Below are positions 44,771 to 52,981 of a DNA stretch of 64,000 nt, one piece after another. Below the pieces are notes generated by a model. The model saw only the letters and a list, made by a program, of their open reading frames with translations, was not told the DNA's origin and made no database searches. Each line of letters starts with the position of its first letter. Positions within the stretch are counted from its first letter, which is position 1. Origin of the DNA: Ricordea florida (taxonomy: Eukaryota; Cnidaria; Anthozoa; Corallimorpharia; Ricordeidae); the NCBI GenBank assembly GCA_949710005.1, contig OX453280.1:10007489-10071488 (forward strand). The letters run 5' to 3'. The translations under genes were made by a program, and so were the position numbers.

Positions 44771-45117
44771 ATGTTAGCAAAACAACAACTTTGCATGTGC
44801 ATCACGTTTTTTTGTACATTTCTTATCCATCGTTGCAAGTCTGCAACTAGAAACTTCCTAATTTCACGTCACTGGTTTATGGAGTTGGTGAACACAGCAC
44901 AAGAATTTTCTTTTTCTTTTTCTAAAGTCAGATATGGTCCTTTTGGATTCAACCTCAGAAAATAATTTCTCCACAATTTTACAAACTAAAAGAAACTGAA
45001 TAAGATCGATAAGTTTGAAACAGTGTGAATTCACTTTTTAAGTGACCTTTTCACTTTGTTGTCATCAAGAAATTTGACATAACGACTTCTCCTCTCTATT
45101 TAATATCAAGAACCTAA

Positions 45118-45966
45118 TCATGATGACAGAGACTTGACACTGACCAATAGGTGATCCAAAGAAGCCCTAGCATTTGGGTCATTCTTTAGGCTGCATTCAC
45201 TAAGGGAGAGAAGTGGCTTGCTACCAATCTTGGTTGCAATCTGCCTTAACAGACGGCCAAGGGCATATACATCACTTGCATAGGATGGAGGGTGAGTTCC
45301 TGCAACAACTTCAGGGGCAACATGTGTGTACTTCTGTTTGTATGTTTCTTGTTCTTGTTTGGACAAAACTTTTCTACTGGCTTCCTGTTTTCTAATGCAC
45401 TTTCCAAAATCAATGATTACTGGCACAAACAGTGTATTTTTGTATGTAAGCAAGATGTTATCACCTTTTATATCCTGATGAATCAGTCCAGAGTTGTGCA
45501 ACACTTTGAGTGCTTCTAGAAGTTGCAAAATAACATGAAACCACTCTTGATTTTTTAAAACCAAGGTATGGCTGTGTAAAGTCCTGTGAAGAGTGTATGC
45601 TTTGCCTTCCACATTGCAAAACTGGAGTACTAACAGGAAAGGTTTCCTTTGTACACAAATACCATAAACGTAGGGAAAACATGGGTGATCCAACTGTTTC
45701 ATCAGTGATGCTTCTTTGATAACATTGGACTCTGATAACAGGTGTGTGTTAAATTGTTTAACAGCAACTGAAATCCCTCTGTAATACATTTTATAGCAAC
45801 GTCCAAAGACACCACATCCCAGTAACAGAGGTTGGTCAGTAGAACCACTTGGATCTTTCACATGACTGAGATGACTTCTCTTTACATGTGACACCAGTTG
45901 ATCTGCAGAAACTGAGGCATCTTTATGTGCCTGTTTCTCATTCTCCATAGCGTTTGATTTATCCAT
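45118..45966 (-). CDS. Protein kinase, single coding exon
   Basis: 282 codons. Kinase subdomains are clear: a glycine loop LGCGVFGRCYK (residues 49-59), VAVK with Lys70, a likely alpha-C Glu85, the catalytic loop HQDIKGDN (Asp165, Asn170; Gln replaces the usual Arg of HRD), DFG at 186-188, APE at 217-219 and SDVYALG with Asp232. All catalytic residues are present, so activity is plausible. The Gln suggests activation without the usual HRD-Arg contact. The family is not certain; the style is like tyrosine-kinase-like or NEK-like metazoan kinases. A 3' splice site sits just before the ATG, so an upstream exon exists. The N-terminal 45 residues look disordered. Confidence 0.9.
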   Translation of the reverse strand: MDKSNAMENEKQAHKDASVSADQLVSHVKRSHLSHVKDPSGSTDQPLLLGCGVFGRCYKMYYRGISVAVKQFNTHLLSESNVIKEASLMKQLDHPCFPYVYGICVQRKPFLLVLQFCNVEGKAYTLHRTLHSHTLVLKNQEWFHVILQLLEALKVLHNSGLIHQDIKGDNILLTYKNTLFVPVIIDFGKCIRKQEASRKVLSKQEQETYKQKYTHVAPEVVAGTHPPSYASDVYALGRLLRQIATKIGSKPLLSLSECSLKNDPNARASLDHLLVSVKSLSS

Positions 45967-45975
45967 TTTGCTAGT

Positions 45976-46210
45976 CTGAAAAAAATTAATACCATTCTTG
46001 CCAATTATGAAATTTTATTGCTTCTCAGTAGCCCTTACATTTCTTAATTGCTTAATTTGGAATGATTTCCGCACAGGTCCCTACTTCATTATGCATGCTG
46101 AAGCTTTCTTGTCTGGTGTAATGCACGTGCAAATATTTCTTGTGTTCGAAGAACGAAATAATACAGTTACGGAATGCATAATGAAGTAGGGACCTGTGCG
46201 GAAATCTTAC
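45976..46210 (-). other. Probable intron upstream of the kinase exon
   Basis: On the minus strand a donor AGG/GTAAGA (46,210) and an acceptor TTTTTTTCAG/ACT (45,976) bound 235 bases, most of which is the 143-bp MITE. Splicing would join a short MGASAKLR reading in frame to TSKMDKSN of the kinase exon. This is inference from splice consensus only. Confidence 0.45.
46064..46206. mobile_element. MITE, 143 bp
   Basis: Inverted termini of about 33 bases, GATTTCCGCACAGG...ATTATGCAT and its complement, enclose about 77 bases. It ends four bases inside the putative splice donor of the kinase gene. A half copy lies in the hAT element at 12,564-12,647. No clear target duplication is seen. Confidence 0.8.
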
Positions 46211-46212
46211 CC

Positions 46213-46306
46213 TTAATTTTGCTGACGCACCCATTTCATTGTAAACATGGTGTAAACAAATGACGTTCCTACCCTTTCACGAAGATGTAGAGCATGCCAT
46301 TTAGCG
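46213..46306 (-). pseudogene. Host basic ORF, 3' part (split by the Polinton)
   Basis: Minus-strand reading from the Polinton edge gives KWHALHLRERVGTSFVYTMF and stops at 46,213. The frame is continuous with 61,806-62,017 once the element and one TTAGCG are removed. It lies directly upstream of the putative splice donor at 46,210. Whether this is a real protein or an upstream ORF in the kinase transcript cannot be told from sequence alone. Confidence 0.5.
46301..46306. other. Polinton target-site duplication, left
   Basis: TTAGCG abuts the element start. The same six bases follow the other end at 61,806-61,811. A 6-bp duplication is normal for Polintons. Confidence 0.85.
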
Positions 46307-46693
46307 AGTAGTAGGGAAAAGCGGTTTCTGAGACCAGCAGAAATTTTTTTTTTATTATCCAAAGATTTATCAGAAAATTTGCTTGAGATTTTACTAAGCC
46401 GATGCCAAGCCGATGCCAAGCCGATGCCAAGCCGATGCCAAGCCGATGCCAAGCCGATGCCAAGCCGATGCTAAGCCTCACTAAACCTTATACTGAACCC
46501 TCCCTTTCCAACATCCAGAATAAGTTTTGCAAAGTTTTTACAAAGTTTGAGGAAAGTGGATGCAAAGAATTTACCATCCCTATCCAAGCCCACCCCTGCA
46601 TAAGTACGGTTTCTGAGACAAAAAAAAATGATAAATATATATGATTTAAAAAGAAGAATAATGAAATATAAAATGGAGAATTTAGAAAGATTA
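46307..46693. repeat. Polinton left terminal inverted repeat
   Basis: About 387 bp, beginning AGTAGTAGGGAAAAGCGG. It matches the complement of 61,411-61,805 almost perfectly, up to the first codons of the outermost genes. Differences by eye: seven versus eight 11-bp units, one or two bases in A-runs, one substitution in the fourth codon region of MENL/MDNL, and one extra terminal A. Confidence 0.95.
46396..46472. repeat. 11-bp tandem repeat in the left TIR (7 units)
   Basis: Unit AAGCCGATGCC, perfect apart from a final AAGCCGATGCT. Confidence 0.95.
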
Positions 46694-47140
46694 TATGTAC
46701 CGCAATTGAGAAATATTGCTAGAGAGTTGAAGATTAAAGGTTGTTATAAAATGAATAAAGAAAATTTAATCAAAGAGATTGAAAAATTTACAGATGAAGA
46801 GAGTATTAAGATAATTTCAAAAGTTATTATTAATGATAAATATATTTGTGTTCATGGAAAGTGTAAATATTTTTGTAAAGAATGCGGGGGATCCCAAATA
46901 TGCATTCATGATAAAGTTAAATATTTTTGCAAAAGTTGTAAAGGAGCACAAATATGTATACATGGAAGAGTTAAGTATCGCTGTAAAGAATGCAGAGGAT
47001 CACAAATATGCGAACATAATAAACAAAAACAACAATGTAAGTATTGCGGAGGATCACAAATATGCGAACACGGTAAACAAAAAGCTTCTTGTAAGGAATG
47101 TAGAATAAAATTAAAAATGAATTATGATTTAAAGATATAA
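46628..47140 (+). CDS. SAP-like plus Cys/His-repeat protein
   Basis: 170 codons. The first ~16 residues are encoded in the TIR and match PolB's N-terminus. Residues 17-50 (ENLERLYVPQLRNIARELKI and NKENLIKEIEKF) look like a SAP-type DNA-binding helix-turn-helix, related to the two copies at the start of PolB. From residue 73 on, five units of the form C-x-H-x6-C-x2-C-x5 (for example ICIHGRVKYRCKECRGSQ) probably bind zinc. Similar Cys/His repeats occur in proteins of large eukaryotic DNA viruses. A nucleic-acid-binding early or regulatory role is inferred. The next gene starts 16 bases downstream on the same strand. Confidence 0.8.
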   Translation: MINIYDLKRRIMKYKMENLERLYVPQLRNIARELKIKGCYKMNKENLIKEIEKFTDEESIKIISKVIINDKYICVHGKCKYFCKECGGSQICIHDKVKYFCKSCKGAQICIHGRVKYRCKECRGSQICEHNKQKQQCKYCGGSQICEHGKQKASCKECRIKLKMNYDLKI

Positions 47141-47156
47141 AATAAAAATATAAAAG

Positions 47157-47666
47157 ATGGAAGATAAAATTTTATTGAAATGCAACCAACTTTCTTTAAA
47201 GTTTTTAAATGAAAAAGGTCTTTTAATTCGTGAATTTATAGATTCAATAAATGAAGATTTGTTAAAAAAGATAACAAAATATCGTGAATTTATTATTGAA
47301 CAAAATGGATGTGATTATGATTGTGATATTTTTTTTATAAAAAATGATAAAAATCATAGAGGTAGAATTATTTTAGATCTTGAAAAAGGTTTGGTGTTTA
47401 ATGAAATATTAATTTATCCTTGTTATGAAAATTTTTGGGAAGATTTTTTAAATGAAGAATATGATGAGTTAGAAATAAATTATATTATTTTTGATTCAAT
47501 AAATGTTGTAATAAACATAGATAGTTATGGGTTAGAACTTAAAAAGAAATTTTTTAAAAGCTTGCATGATGATTTAATGGTTGTAGCATGGCACCCAAAA
47601 AGAGTTGTGGATTGGTGTTATGATATTGAGGAGCAAGAAATTTTTAATTCTTTACCGGATGAATAA
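47157..47666 (+). CDS. Unknown Polinton protein, 169 aa
   Basis: Not recognised. Acidic, with alternating beta-like and helical stretches (CDYDCDIFFIKNDKNHRG, INYIIFDSINVVINIDSYGL). The C-terminal segment VVAWHPKRVVDWCYDIEE is reminiscent of an HPKR/W motif at the ends of several giant-virus proteins. It is co-directional with the Cys/His protein (16-base gap) and ends 92 bases before the convergent penton gene. No late-type box precedes it, so it may be expressed from the TIR promoter with its neighbour. Confidence 0.7.
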   Translation: MEDKILLKCNQLSLKFLNEKGLLIREFIDSINEDLLKKITKYREFIIEQNGCDYDCDIFFIKNDKNHRGRIILDLEKGLVFNEILIYPCYENFWEDFLNEEYDELEINYIIFDSINVVINIDSYGLELKKKFFKSLHDDLMVVAWHPKRVVDWCYDIEEQEIFNSLPDE

Positions 47667-47712
47667 TCTTATATTTCTATTACTACTAATTATGTTATAT
47701 AACCTAAATATC

Positions 47713-47723
47713 GGGCTTCGCCC
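47713..47723. terminator. Hairpin between convergent genes
   Basis: GGGCTTCGCCC forms a perfect 4-bp stem with a 3-base loop, in AT-rich DNA between the converging ends at 47,666 and 47,759. A transcript-end role is inferred. Confidence 0.4.
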
Positions 47724-47758
47724 TCAACGCAAAGCGGATAATGGTTACATAACAAAAA

Positions 47759-48394
47759 TTATTTAAATCTTAAACTAAAAGTTATGGGAGAACCCTTCAT
47801 GTCAAGTTTTTTCCATTCATTGTCTAATATGGTTAAATCAAAGTGGGTTATGTCACTATCGTATTTTCGAATCGGGATTGTCGGATAATCCTTTGAGGAT
47901 ATGTTCGCGAGTAGGTGTGATGGCGAGAGTTTTACAAGTTCACCATTTTTGGTTTTGTTCAAATATGAATACTTGTTATCAACTATACTACACATAAGTC
48001 TCAGTGGTTCCTTAATATTAATATTTATTGGATACAATATACCCGGATTAATAAGTTCAGGAACGCCTAAACCAATCGACAACCCTCTCGTTAGTTTAAC
48101 TTTGAAGTTTTTATTTGAATAAAGATAGTCTACAGTATCAGTCTCAATTATTGTTAACTTTCCCACATCAGGATCATTAAGAAAGATCGATTGAATGTTA
48201 CGAAGAGAGTATGTACCAGGCTTTATTATTATGATGGGCTGATTCTTATCATTAGCCGATATCTGTTGGTCCTTGAAATTAATTAACCTTTTGGTATTTA
48301 TATTACAATCCAGGAGTTGTATCTCCCGAAGATTTTTCAGCGGAGGATCTAAATAAATCCTTGTTTCAGACTCATACATGGTTATGCTCAACAT
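47759..48394 (-). CDS. Probable penton (minor capsid, single jelly roll) protein
   Basis: 211 codons, beta-rich throughout. It begins MLSITMYESETRIYLDPPLK and ends HFDLTILDNEWKKLDMKGSP followed by ITFSLRFK. This ending (a strand, ILD, a turn, then a final strand) is the style seen in penton/minor capsid proteins of Polintons, virophages and adintoviruses. Length is close to that of single jelly-roll pentons. It lies at the end of the minus-strand structural block. Assignment is by pattern and context, not by a decisive motif. It would form the five-fold vertices. Confidence 0.6.
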   Translation of the reverse strand: MLSITMYESETRIYLDPPLKNLREIQLLDCNINTKRLINFKDQQISANDKNQPIIIIKPGTYSLRNIQSIFLNDPDVGKLTIIETDTVDYLYSNKNFKVKLTRGLSIGLGVPELINPGILYPININIKEPLRLMCSIVDNKYSYLNKTKNGELVKLSPSHLLANISSKDYPTIPIRKYDSDITHFDLTILDNEWKKLDMKGSPITFSLRFK

Positions 48395-48416
48395 TTTTGT
48401 TTTCAGCGAAGTTGGT

Positions 48417-48424
48417 CTTTAGAT
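48417..48424 (-). promoter_or_regulatory. Late-type box, penton gene
   Basis: TCTAAAGA, 23 bases before the ATG, in the context AGATCTAAAGACC. Confidence 0.6.
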
Positions 48425-48622
48425 CTGATTACATCATTGACGTAATCGCATTCCTGAGCGACGTTAGAAACCAGCCTTTTAAAAGTAAACATAAAATCTA
48501 CTTTTCGATTTCAAATCCACTTTACATTTTTCTTGTTGCTATGTCGTAAAAGTATGCAATCTATTGTTCTACACGTGAACACTAATCCAAAAACAATGAT
48601 AATCACGTGAAATGGTCATGAA

Positions 48623-50212
48623 CTACCGAAATAGATACCACGAAAATACGCCAGTCGCAATTATAATTGATAATATACGCACTTCATGCTCGCTTTGTGG
48701 ATTGGTTTCATGTTGCGTAGTCACGTCCGGCTTTACGCGCGGCGAGTCTAAGCCTTTGGCAGGCTTTTCATTTTGCGTTGGAGGGATTTTTGGTTTCGGA
48801 TTTGTCTCAACTAATGAATGAGGTAACTTTAACTTTGAAGATCCCATGTTATGACTTATTCCAACCGGTTTTGATTCCACGTTTAGCGAATTATTTACTC
48901 CAAATTTCATATCATTAGTCGCTTTCATAAGTTTGTTATTATATCCGACCACGCTTTCTGTGTTGATTATCATATTACTCGGCATCAACCACAAACCAGG
49001 GGCAATAGCTAAATCAAGCCGTAATTTCGCTTCTTGTACAGCTAATTGATATCTTTGTATGGAACTAGAAATGTCATTCTCAATCACACTACTTTCAAAT
49101 AAAGCTAAGAATTCTTGTTGCGTCTCGATTGCTCCACCGCCATTACCATAAATCGAGTTTCTAGTATTAACTTGTGCACCTAATATACAATAAACAAAAG
49201 CCTCAGCGGATCTATTCAATCTACCGAGTCCAGCTTTAGTGAGTCCATGCCCGCTTGTAGGAATAAACCAAGCATATTTGAAATCGGCAAAGTCGTCGTT
49301 ACGAATGAATGAGATAAGATTACCATTTTCTTTCTTACCACCGTCATCAGCAAATTTATTAACTTCACCAGGCCATTGATCTGCTTCTTTATCATAATTC
49401 CTTATAATATGTACATTTTGATATCCTCCTCCTTTTCCATGATATCCTGAGCCATAATCAAGAAATATATCCCCCAATCCCACGTTTCTACCACCTTTCC
49501 ATCTAAAGTCTGAGTTTTTTAATATACCGAATTCTGCACACAAACGTTGATATGCTACTTTACTATAGGGATTATTATTTATCACAAAAGGTTGTTCATC
49601 TGGCAAAGGCAGTTTCAATTCATATAATATTCGTCTTATTGTGAAATATATATGAAACTTAATGAAGCTATTCACTACTTTGGGGTAATTTAGACTTTCA
49701 AAAGGACTAATCCCGCAACCGGATGTTGCACACCAAACTGCAAAGTTAAGTTGCTGAGGCCAATAGTTCATATCAGGCCCGTTCAACCATTTTCTACCTT
49801 GTTTACCAAACTTGAAAGTCACAACTTGATTGGTAAAAACATCACGCATCTTTGCTGTGAATTTCTTTGTATTTGAAACGTATATATCTAGAAAGGTTAG
49901 CATTTTTGTTATATCGGTTGTAAAATCATCAAAGTTAATAGCTGGTATAGGATAACTTTGGTTAGTAAGACTTAAACTCTTTGGGAATGAACTCAAGTTC
50001 TTCGCTTCACTCCGTCCTAAATCTTGCCATAATAATGTTTTCAAATTAGGAGAAAGATCATCAGTCCATGTTTTCCCAGTAGGATCATCATTAGACATGA
50101 TTGTTGTTCCATTAACTTTCCACTTAATATATCCTCCATATGAATCATTCACAAATGTAAATTTATCAAGATTAGCGTTTGGATATCTATTTTTGAAATT
50201 CTCGAATAACAT
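48623..50212 (-). CDS. Unknown 529-aa tail-anchored Polinton protein
   Basis: Not recognised. It is the largest protein of the structural block. It has a folded N-terminal two thirds (GGYIKWKVNGTTIMS, FKFGKQGRKWLNGPDMNYWP, WCATSGCGISPFESLN, FLDYGSGYHGKGGGYQNVH, TRNSIYGNGGGAIETQQEF). Next come a helical segment (QRYQLAVQEAKLRLDLAIAP), a proline/lysine-rich linker (about 460-505), and a single C-terminal hydrophobic segment VRILSIIIATGVFSWYLF. Such a tail anchor would place the body on one side of a membrane. It could be a virion surface, attachment or fusion protein, or an internal membrane protein. Size and late-type promoter suggest a structural role. Confidence 0.75.
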   Translation of the reverse strand: MLFENFKNRYPNANLDKFTFVNDSYGGYIKWKVNGTTIMSNDDPTGKTWTDDLSPNLKTLLWQDLGRSEAKNLSSFPKSLSLTNQSYPIPAINFDDFTTDITKMLTFLDIYVSNTKKFTAKMRDVFTNQVVTFKFGKQGRKWLNGPDMNYWPQQLNFAVWCATSGCGISPFESLNYPKVVNSFIKFHIYFTIRRILYELKLPLPDEQPFVINNNPYSKVAYQRLCAEFGILKNSDFRWKGGRNVGLGDIFLDYGSGYHGKGGGYQNVHIIRNYDKEADQWPGEVNKFADDGGKKENGNLISFIRNDDFADFKYAWFIPTSGHGLTKAGLGRLNRSAEAFVYCILGAQVNTRNSIYGNGGGAIETQQEFLALFESSVIENDISSSIQRYQLAVQEAKLRLDLAIAPGLWLMPSNMIINTESVVGYNNKLMKATNDMKFGVNNSLNVESKPVGISHNMGSSKLKLPHSLVETNPKPKIPPTQNEKPAKGLDSPRVKPDVTTQHETNPQSEHEVRILSIIIATGVFSWYLFR

Positions 50213-50240
50213 CTTATTCTTTGTGTTTCTGATAATCTGG

Positions 50241-50248
50241 TCTTTAGA
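50241..50248 (-). promoter_or_regulatory. Late-type box, 529-aa gene
   Basis: TCTAAAGA, 29 bases before the ATG. Confidence 0.6.
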
Positions 50249-50337
50249 TTAAGAATAAGATGTAAAGTATTAATTAATTTCTTTTCTAATGCCTGCAAAA
50301 CAATTGCAACCCACATCAGTTTTTTCATATGAAATTT

Positions 50338-50967
50338 TTAATGAGCGGGAGTGGTTAACTCTTTTAATAGCTCTGATCGAACTTCTCTTCTTATCTGCGA
50401 CATGTTTAAGTTTTTTTCTGTATCTCTCCTAAATTTTTGGCGAACTTCTAGTTTTAGTTTTTGAAACTTTTCCAACTCTGCTAAAATTATAGAAAATTCT
50501 TGATCTGATATAACATTATCTTTCAATGCCTTTGAAACCAAGTCGTTAATGGTGTTTAATTTTGATTTTGCAATTGCAGCGGTTTGTTCGTGTTTACTAA
50601 CTTTATTTGAAAGTCTTTTTGATGCTGCACCAAATCCAACAGATACTCCACCACAAATTCCGGCCACAACACCCAAAGGCACACCAACAACAGCGCCAAA
50701 ACCGGTAAGAGAAGTTCCAAGTCCGCTTGCAGATAGGATAACTGAAAGAACTCCACTTCCAACACTGATTTTTGTAAATATCGATCTTGCTCTATTATAT
50801 TTTTTCCTTACTTCCTCATAATGTTTGATTTCTTTCTCAAGATTTTGTAATACTTCACTTGATTTTTGTAGTCTGAAATTAACTGGATCTGAATTATTGG
50901 GTAATCCAGGGTAAATCGAGCTTCGCTCGGGTCCGGCTGGGCCGTAAATTCTATTGTATTCATCCAT
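50338..50967 (-). CDS. Coiled-coil membrane protein, 209 aa
   Basis: A proline-rich start (IYGPAGPERSSIYPGLPNN) precedes a coiled coil (about residues 35-60). A glycine-rich hydrophobic hairpin follows (about 68-112: VGSGVLSVILSASGLGTSL, VGVPLGVVAGICGGVSVGFG). A second long helical, lysine/glutamate-rich segment runs to the end. The hairpin resembles those of membrane-inserting virion or pore-type proteins. Function not known. Confidence 0.7.
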   Translation of the reverse strand: MDEYNRIYGPAGPERSSIYPGLPNNSDPVNFRLQKSSEVLQNLEKEIKHYEEVRKKYNRARSIFTKISVGSGVLSVILSASGLGTSLTGFGAVVGVPLGVVAGICGGVSVGFGAASKRLSNKVSKHEQTAAIAKSKLNTINDLVSKALKDNVISDQEFSIILAELEKFQKLKLEVRQKFRRDTEKNLNMSQIRREVRSELLKELTTPAH

Positions 50968-50993
50968 ATTGTATTTTACTGAACATCATGATA

Positions 50994-51001
50994 TCTTTAA
51001 A
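50994..51001 (-). promoter_or_regulatory. Late-type box, 209-aa gene
   Basis: TTTAAAGA, 27 bases before the ATG; the gene upstream ends at 51,006. Confidence 0.65.
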
Positions 51002-51005
51002 TTTG

Positions 51006-52250
51006 TTACTTTCTCTTTTTTATACTTTCAACAAAATACAAAACCACAGCCATTATCAAAAGCCATGCATTCTTACCTAAAAATCCAATAACTTCACCAG
51101 CTGTTTTGAATAGAAAGCTCACGATGGCACCAACCATTCCTGGTAATATTTCACCGAGTTTTTTACCTAAAGTTTTCAACCCATTACCAACGCCTTTTCC
51201 TAAAGTAGATAATCCTTTCGAAAGATTAGAAACTATAACTCCAATGATTACACCAACAGCGCTAACAACAGCAAATACTGTAAACCCATACTTTTTAAAG
51301 ATGTATTTTAATCTCTCACGTAATGGTAAATTTTTAAGAATTTCTTCTCTTCTACTCTCAATATCAGAAATTCGCTCATCATTTGATATTATATTCTTTC
51401 TAATTTGTTCTTTTAATCTATCAACTTCTAATTTTAATCGCTCTTTGCTTTGTTTTAATTTTACCTCATTTGATTTCCCCTTCTTATATTTATCTATTTC
51501 CTCTTTGCATAATTTTATTTCATTCAAAATTTTCTCTCGTTCTATTTTTAACTCTATATTCTGTTTAGCGGTTTGATCGAAAAGTCTTTTACCTTCTGAA
51601 GCATCTCTTTCCATATTTTCTTTTTCTGCTATTTGTCTTTCAATTACCAAAGCAGACCTTCTTAATTTTTCTTCATATTGGGCAATTTCTTGTGGGTGTG
51701 TTTTTGTGACAGCATCCAACCCTTCCAATGCATTCTCTAATTCTCTAATTTTTTCATTGGATTTTCTCAATTCTGACGCAGTATTATTATATTTTTCCAA
51801 CATGCTTTCATAATCAGCACCTAGTTCTTTTCTCATTGTTTTTGGTAAATCTTCAATCAAATTATTTCCATCTTTATCAATCACTGTATGAGGCGCAGCA
51901 TTTGTTCTATTACTTAATTTTAATATTATACTACCATCTTCGCTAAAATATACATTAAATGTTCCATCTTCTGGATTGAAATCTGGAAAATATCGTTTTA
52001 GTTCTTGTCCAGCTTCTCTCCTTCTATCATATTTGTTATCTCTTTCTGCTAAAGCATCACCCAAGTTCCTTCTTTCTGGTGTTTTTTCCCATTCTGCACG
52101 TTTTCTTTCTTCCATAAAATCATCATAACCAGCGTAATCTTGGTCAACAGATGTAGATGTATTTGGACTTTGGTAAAATGTGTCATCACCATCATCATTA
52201 TCATCATTTCTTGCTAAATCCAATAATGGTAAATCTTCTCCTTCAGCCAT
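51006..52250 (-). CDS. Long coiled-coil protein with C-terminal membrane segments, 414 aa
   Basis: An acidic disordered N-terminus (DLARNDDNDDGDDTFYQSP) is followed by a small folded part (FNVYFSEDGSIILKLSNRT, about 97-115) and a coiled coil from about 150 to 310. Hydrophobic segments come at about 322-343 (FTVFAVVSAVGVIIGVIVSN) and in two C-terminal stretches (VGAIVSFLFKTAGEVIGFLG; AWLLIMAVVLYFVES). Between them lies a Gly/Leu/Lys amphipathic region. The layout suggests a membrane-bound tether or a viral membrane-active protein. Family unknown to me. Confidence 0.75.
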   Translation of the reverse strand: MAEGEDLPLLDLARNDDNDDGDDTFYQSPNTSTSVDQDYAGYDDFMEERKRAEWEKTPERRNLGDALAERDNKYDRRREAGQELKRYFPDFNPEDGTFNVYFSEDGSIILKLSNRTNAAPHTVIDKDGNNLIEDLPKTMRKELGADYESMLEKYNNTASELRKSNEKIRELENALEGLDAVTKTHPQEIAQYEEKLRRSALVIERQIAEKENMERDASEGKRLFDQTAKQNIELKIEREKILNEIKLCKEEIDKYKKGKSNEVKLKQSKERLKLEVDRLKEQIRKNIISNDERISDIESRREEILKNLPLRERLKYIFKKYGFTVFAVVSAVGVIIGVIVSNLSKGLSTLGKGVGNGLKTLGKKLGEILPGMVGAIVSFLFKTAGEVIGFLGKNAWLLIMAVVLYFVESIKKRK

Positions 52251-52279
52251 ATTTAGATTTTTTACTCATCAGTAAGAAA

Positions 52280-52287
52280 TCTTTAAA
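52280..52287 (-). promoter_or_regulatory. Late-type box, 414-aa gene
   Basis: TTTAAAGA followed by TTTCTTACTGATGAG, 30 bases before the ATG. This is the fullest form of the shared motif. Confidence 0.7.
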
Positions 52288-52305
52288 CTAATCACATACA
52301 ATTAC

Positions 52306-52698
52306 CTATAAAAATTTACTAGCCATATAACCTAAAGCCAACATACCGCCGCCTACATATGCCATTTCACCCATCTTTTGATTGTCGCTGGGTCTATAAT
52401 AATCTGAAAATTTAGGTTCATTCATTTGGTTATATAATGCAAATTGTTCATTTGTAGTTGAAATATTTTTTGATGCTTGATATTTTTCATCTTTTTTCTT
52501 TATTTTCCAATCCATTAGTTTTTGTCTTTTTTCCTGATATTCTGCATAATCTCTTTGATATTTTTCCATTGCTTTATCGTGTCGTATTTTTTCCGCATCC
52601 ACATTATGTCCTGAAAGTCTTTTTACAAGATAATTTCCGCCAACGAAAGCTGTTGCATTAAAAATAGCTCCTCCAATCATCATCGCTATTGCTGCCAT
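52306..52698 (-). CDS. Small two-segment membrane protein, 130 aa
   Basis: An N-terminal hydrophobic segment (AIAMMIGGAIFNATAFVGG), a charged coiled-coil middle (YQRDYAEYQEKRQKLMDWKI) and a C-terminal glycine-rich hydrophobic end (MAYVGGGMLALGYMASKFL). It starts one base after the stop of the 72-aa gene and has no box of its own in the usual place, so the two are probably co-transcribed. Confidence 0.7.
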   Translation of the reverse strand: MAAIAMMIGGAIFNATAFVGGNYLVKRLSGHNVDAEKIRHDKAMEKYQRDYAEYQEKRQKLMDWKIKKKDEKYQASKNISTTNEQFALYNQMNEPKFSDYYRPSDNQKMGEMAYVGGGMLALGYMASKFL

Positions 52699-52699
52699 T

Positions 52700-52918
52700 T
52701 TATTTTGGTAAAATCTTTTGTTCCTCTAAATAGGTTTTTAGATACATACTTCCGGATAATACAGCTACCCATTTTGCATAATTTGTAATACTTGAGGATG
52801 GATCGTTCAAAAATGATTCTTTCATCATCTTTTTAGCCACATATCCAACACCAGCCCCTAATCCGATAAGGACTGCAGAATCAGTAACAGTTTTCACAAG
52901 TTTATTTTCGGTTGCCAT
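52700..52918 (-). CDS. Small membrane protein, 72 aa
   Basis: Hydrophobic segments at about residues 13-28 (SAVLIGLGAGVGYVAKK) and 47-60 (AKWVAVLSGSMYLKT). Its own late-type box lies upstream. Not recognised; a virion membrane component is inferred. Confidence 0.65.
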   Translation of the reverse strand: MATENKLVKTVTDSAVLIGLGAGVGYVAKKMMKESFLNDPSSSITNYAKWVAVLSGSMYLKTYLEEQKILPK

Positions 52919-52943
52919 GATTTTTTACTACATCAGTAAGAAA

Positions 52944-52951
52944 CTTTTAAA
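52944..52951 (-). promoter_or_regulatory. Late-type box, 72-aa gene
   Basis: TTTAAAAG, then TTTCTTACTGATG as in the 414-aa gene; 26 bases before the ATG. Confidence 0.7.
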
Positions 52952-52981
52952 TGGTTTTATGTAGTAGAAAATAATTTGTAA

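Larger units (their letters stand above)
41391..45117. other. Non-coding host DNA downstream of the kinase gene
   Basis: No ORF with recognisable content. It contains two MITE-like inverted repeats and a ~99-bp direct duplication, listed separately, and a pyrimidine-rich stretch at 42,540-42,850. The 3' untranslated region of the minus-strand kinase gene should lie at its right end. Confidence 0.5.

Noticed and set aside
46269-46481. Minus-strand ORFs with HRLGIGLASAW repeats
   Set aside because: Translation of the 11-bp TIR array, fused by chance to host coding at the element edge.
51106-51576. 156-aa plus-strand ORF
   Set aside because: Antisense of the 414-aa coiled-coil gene; that gene has its own promoter box and a coherent domain layout.
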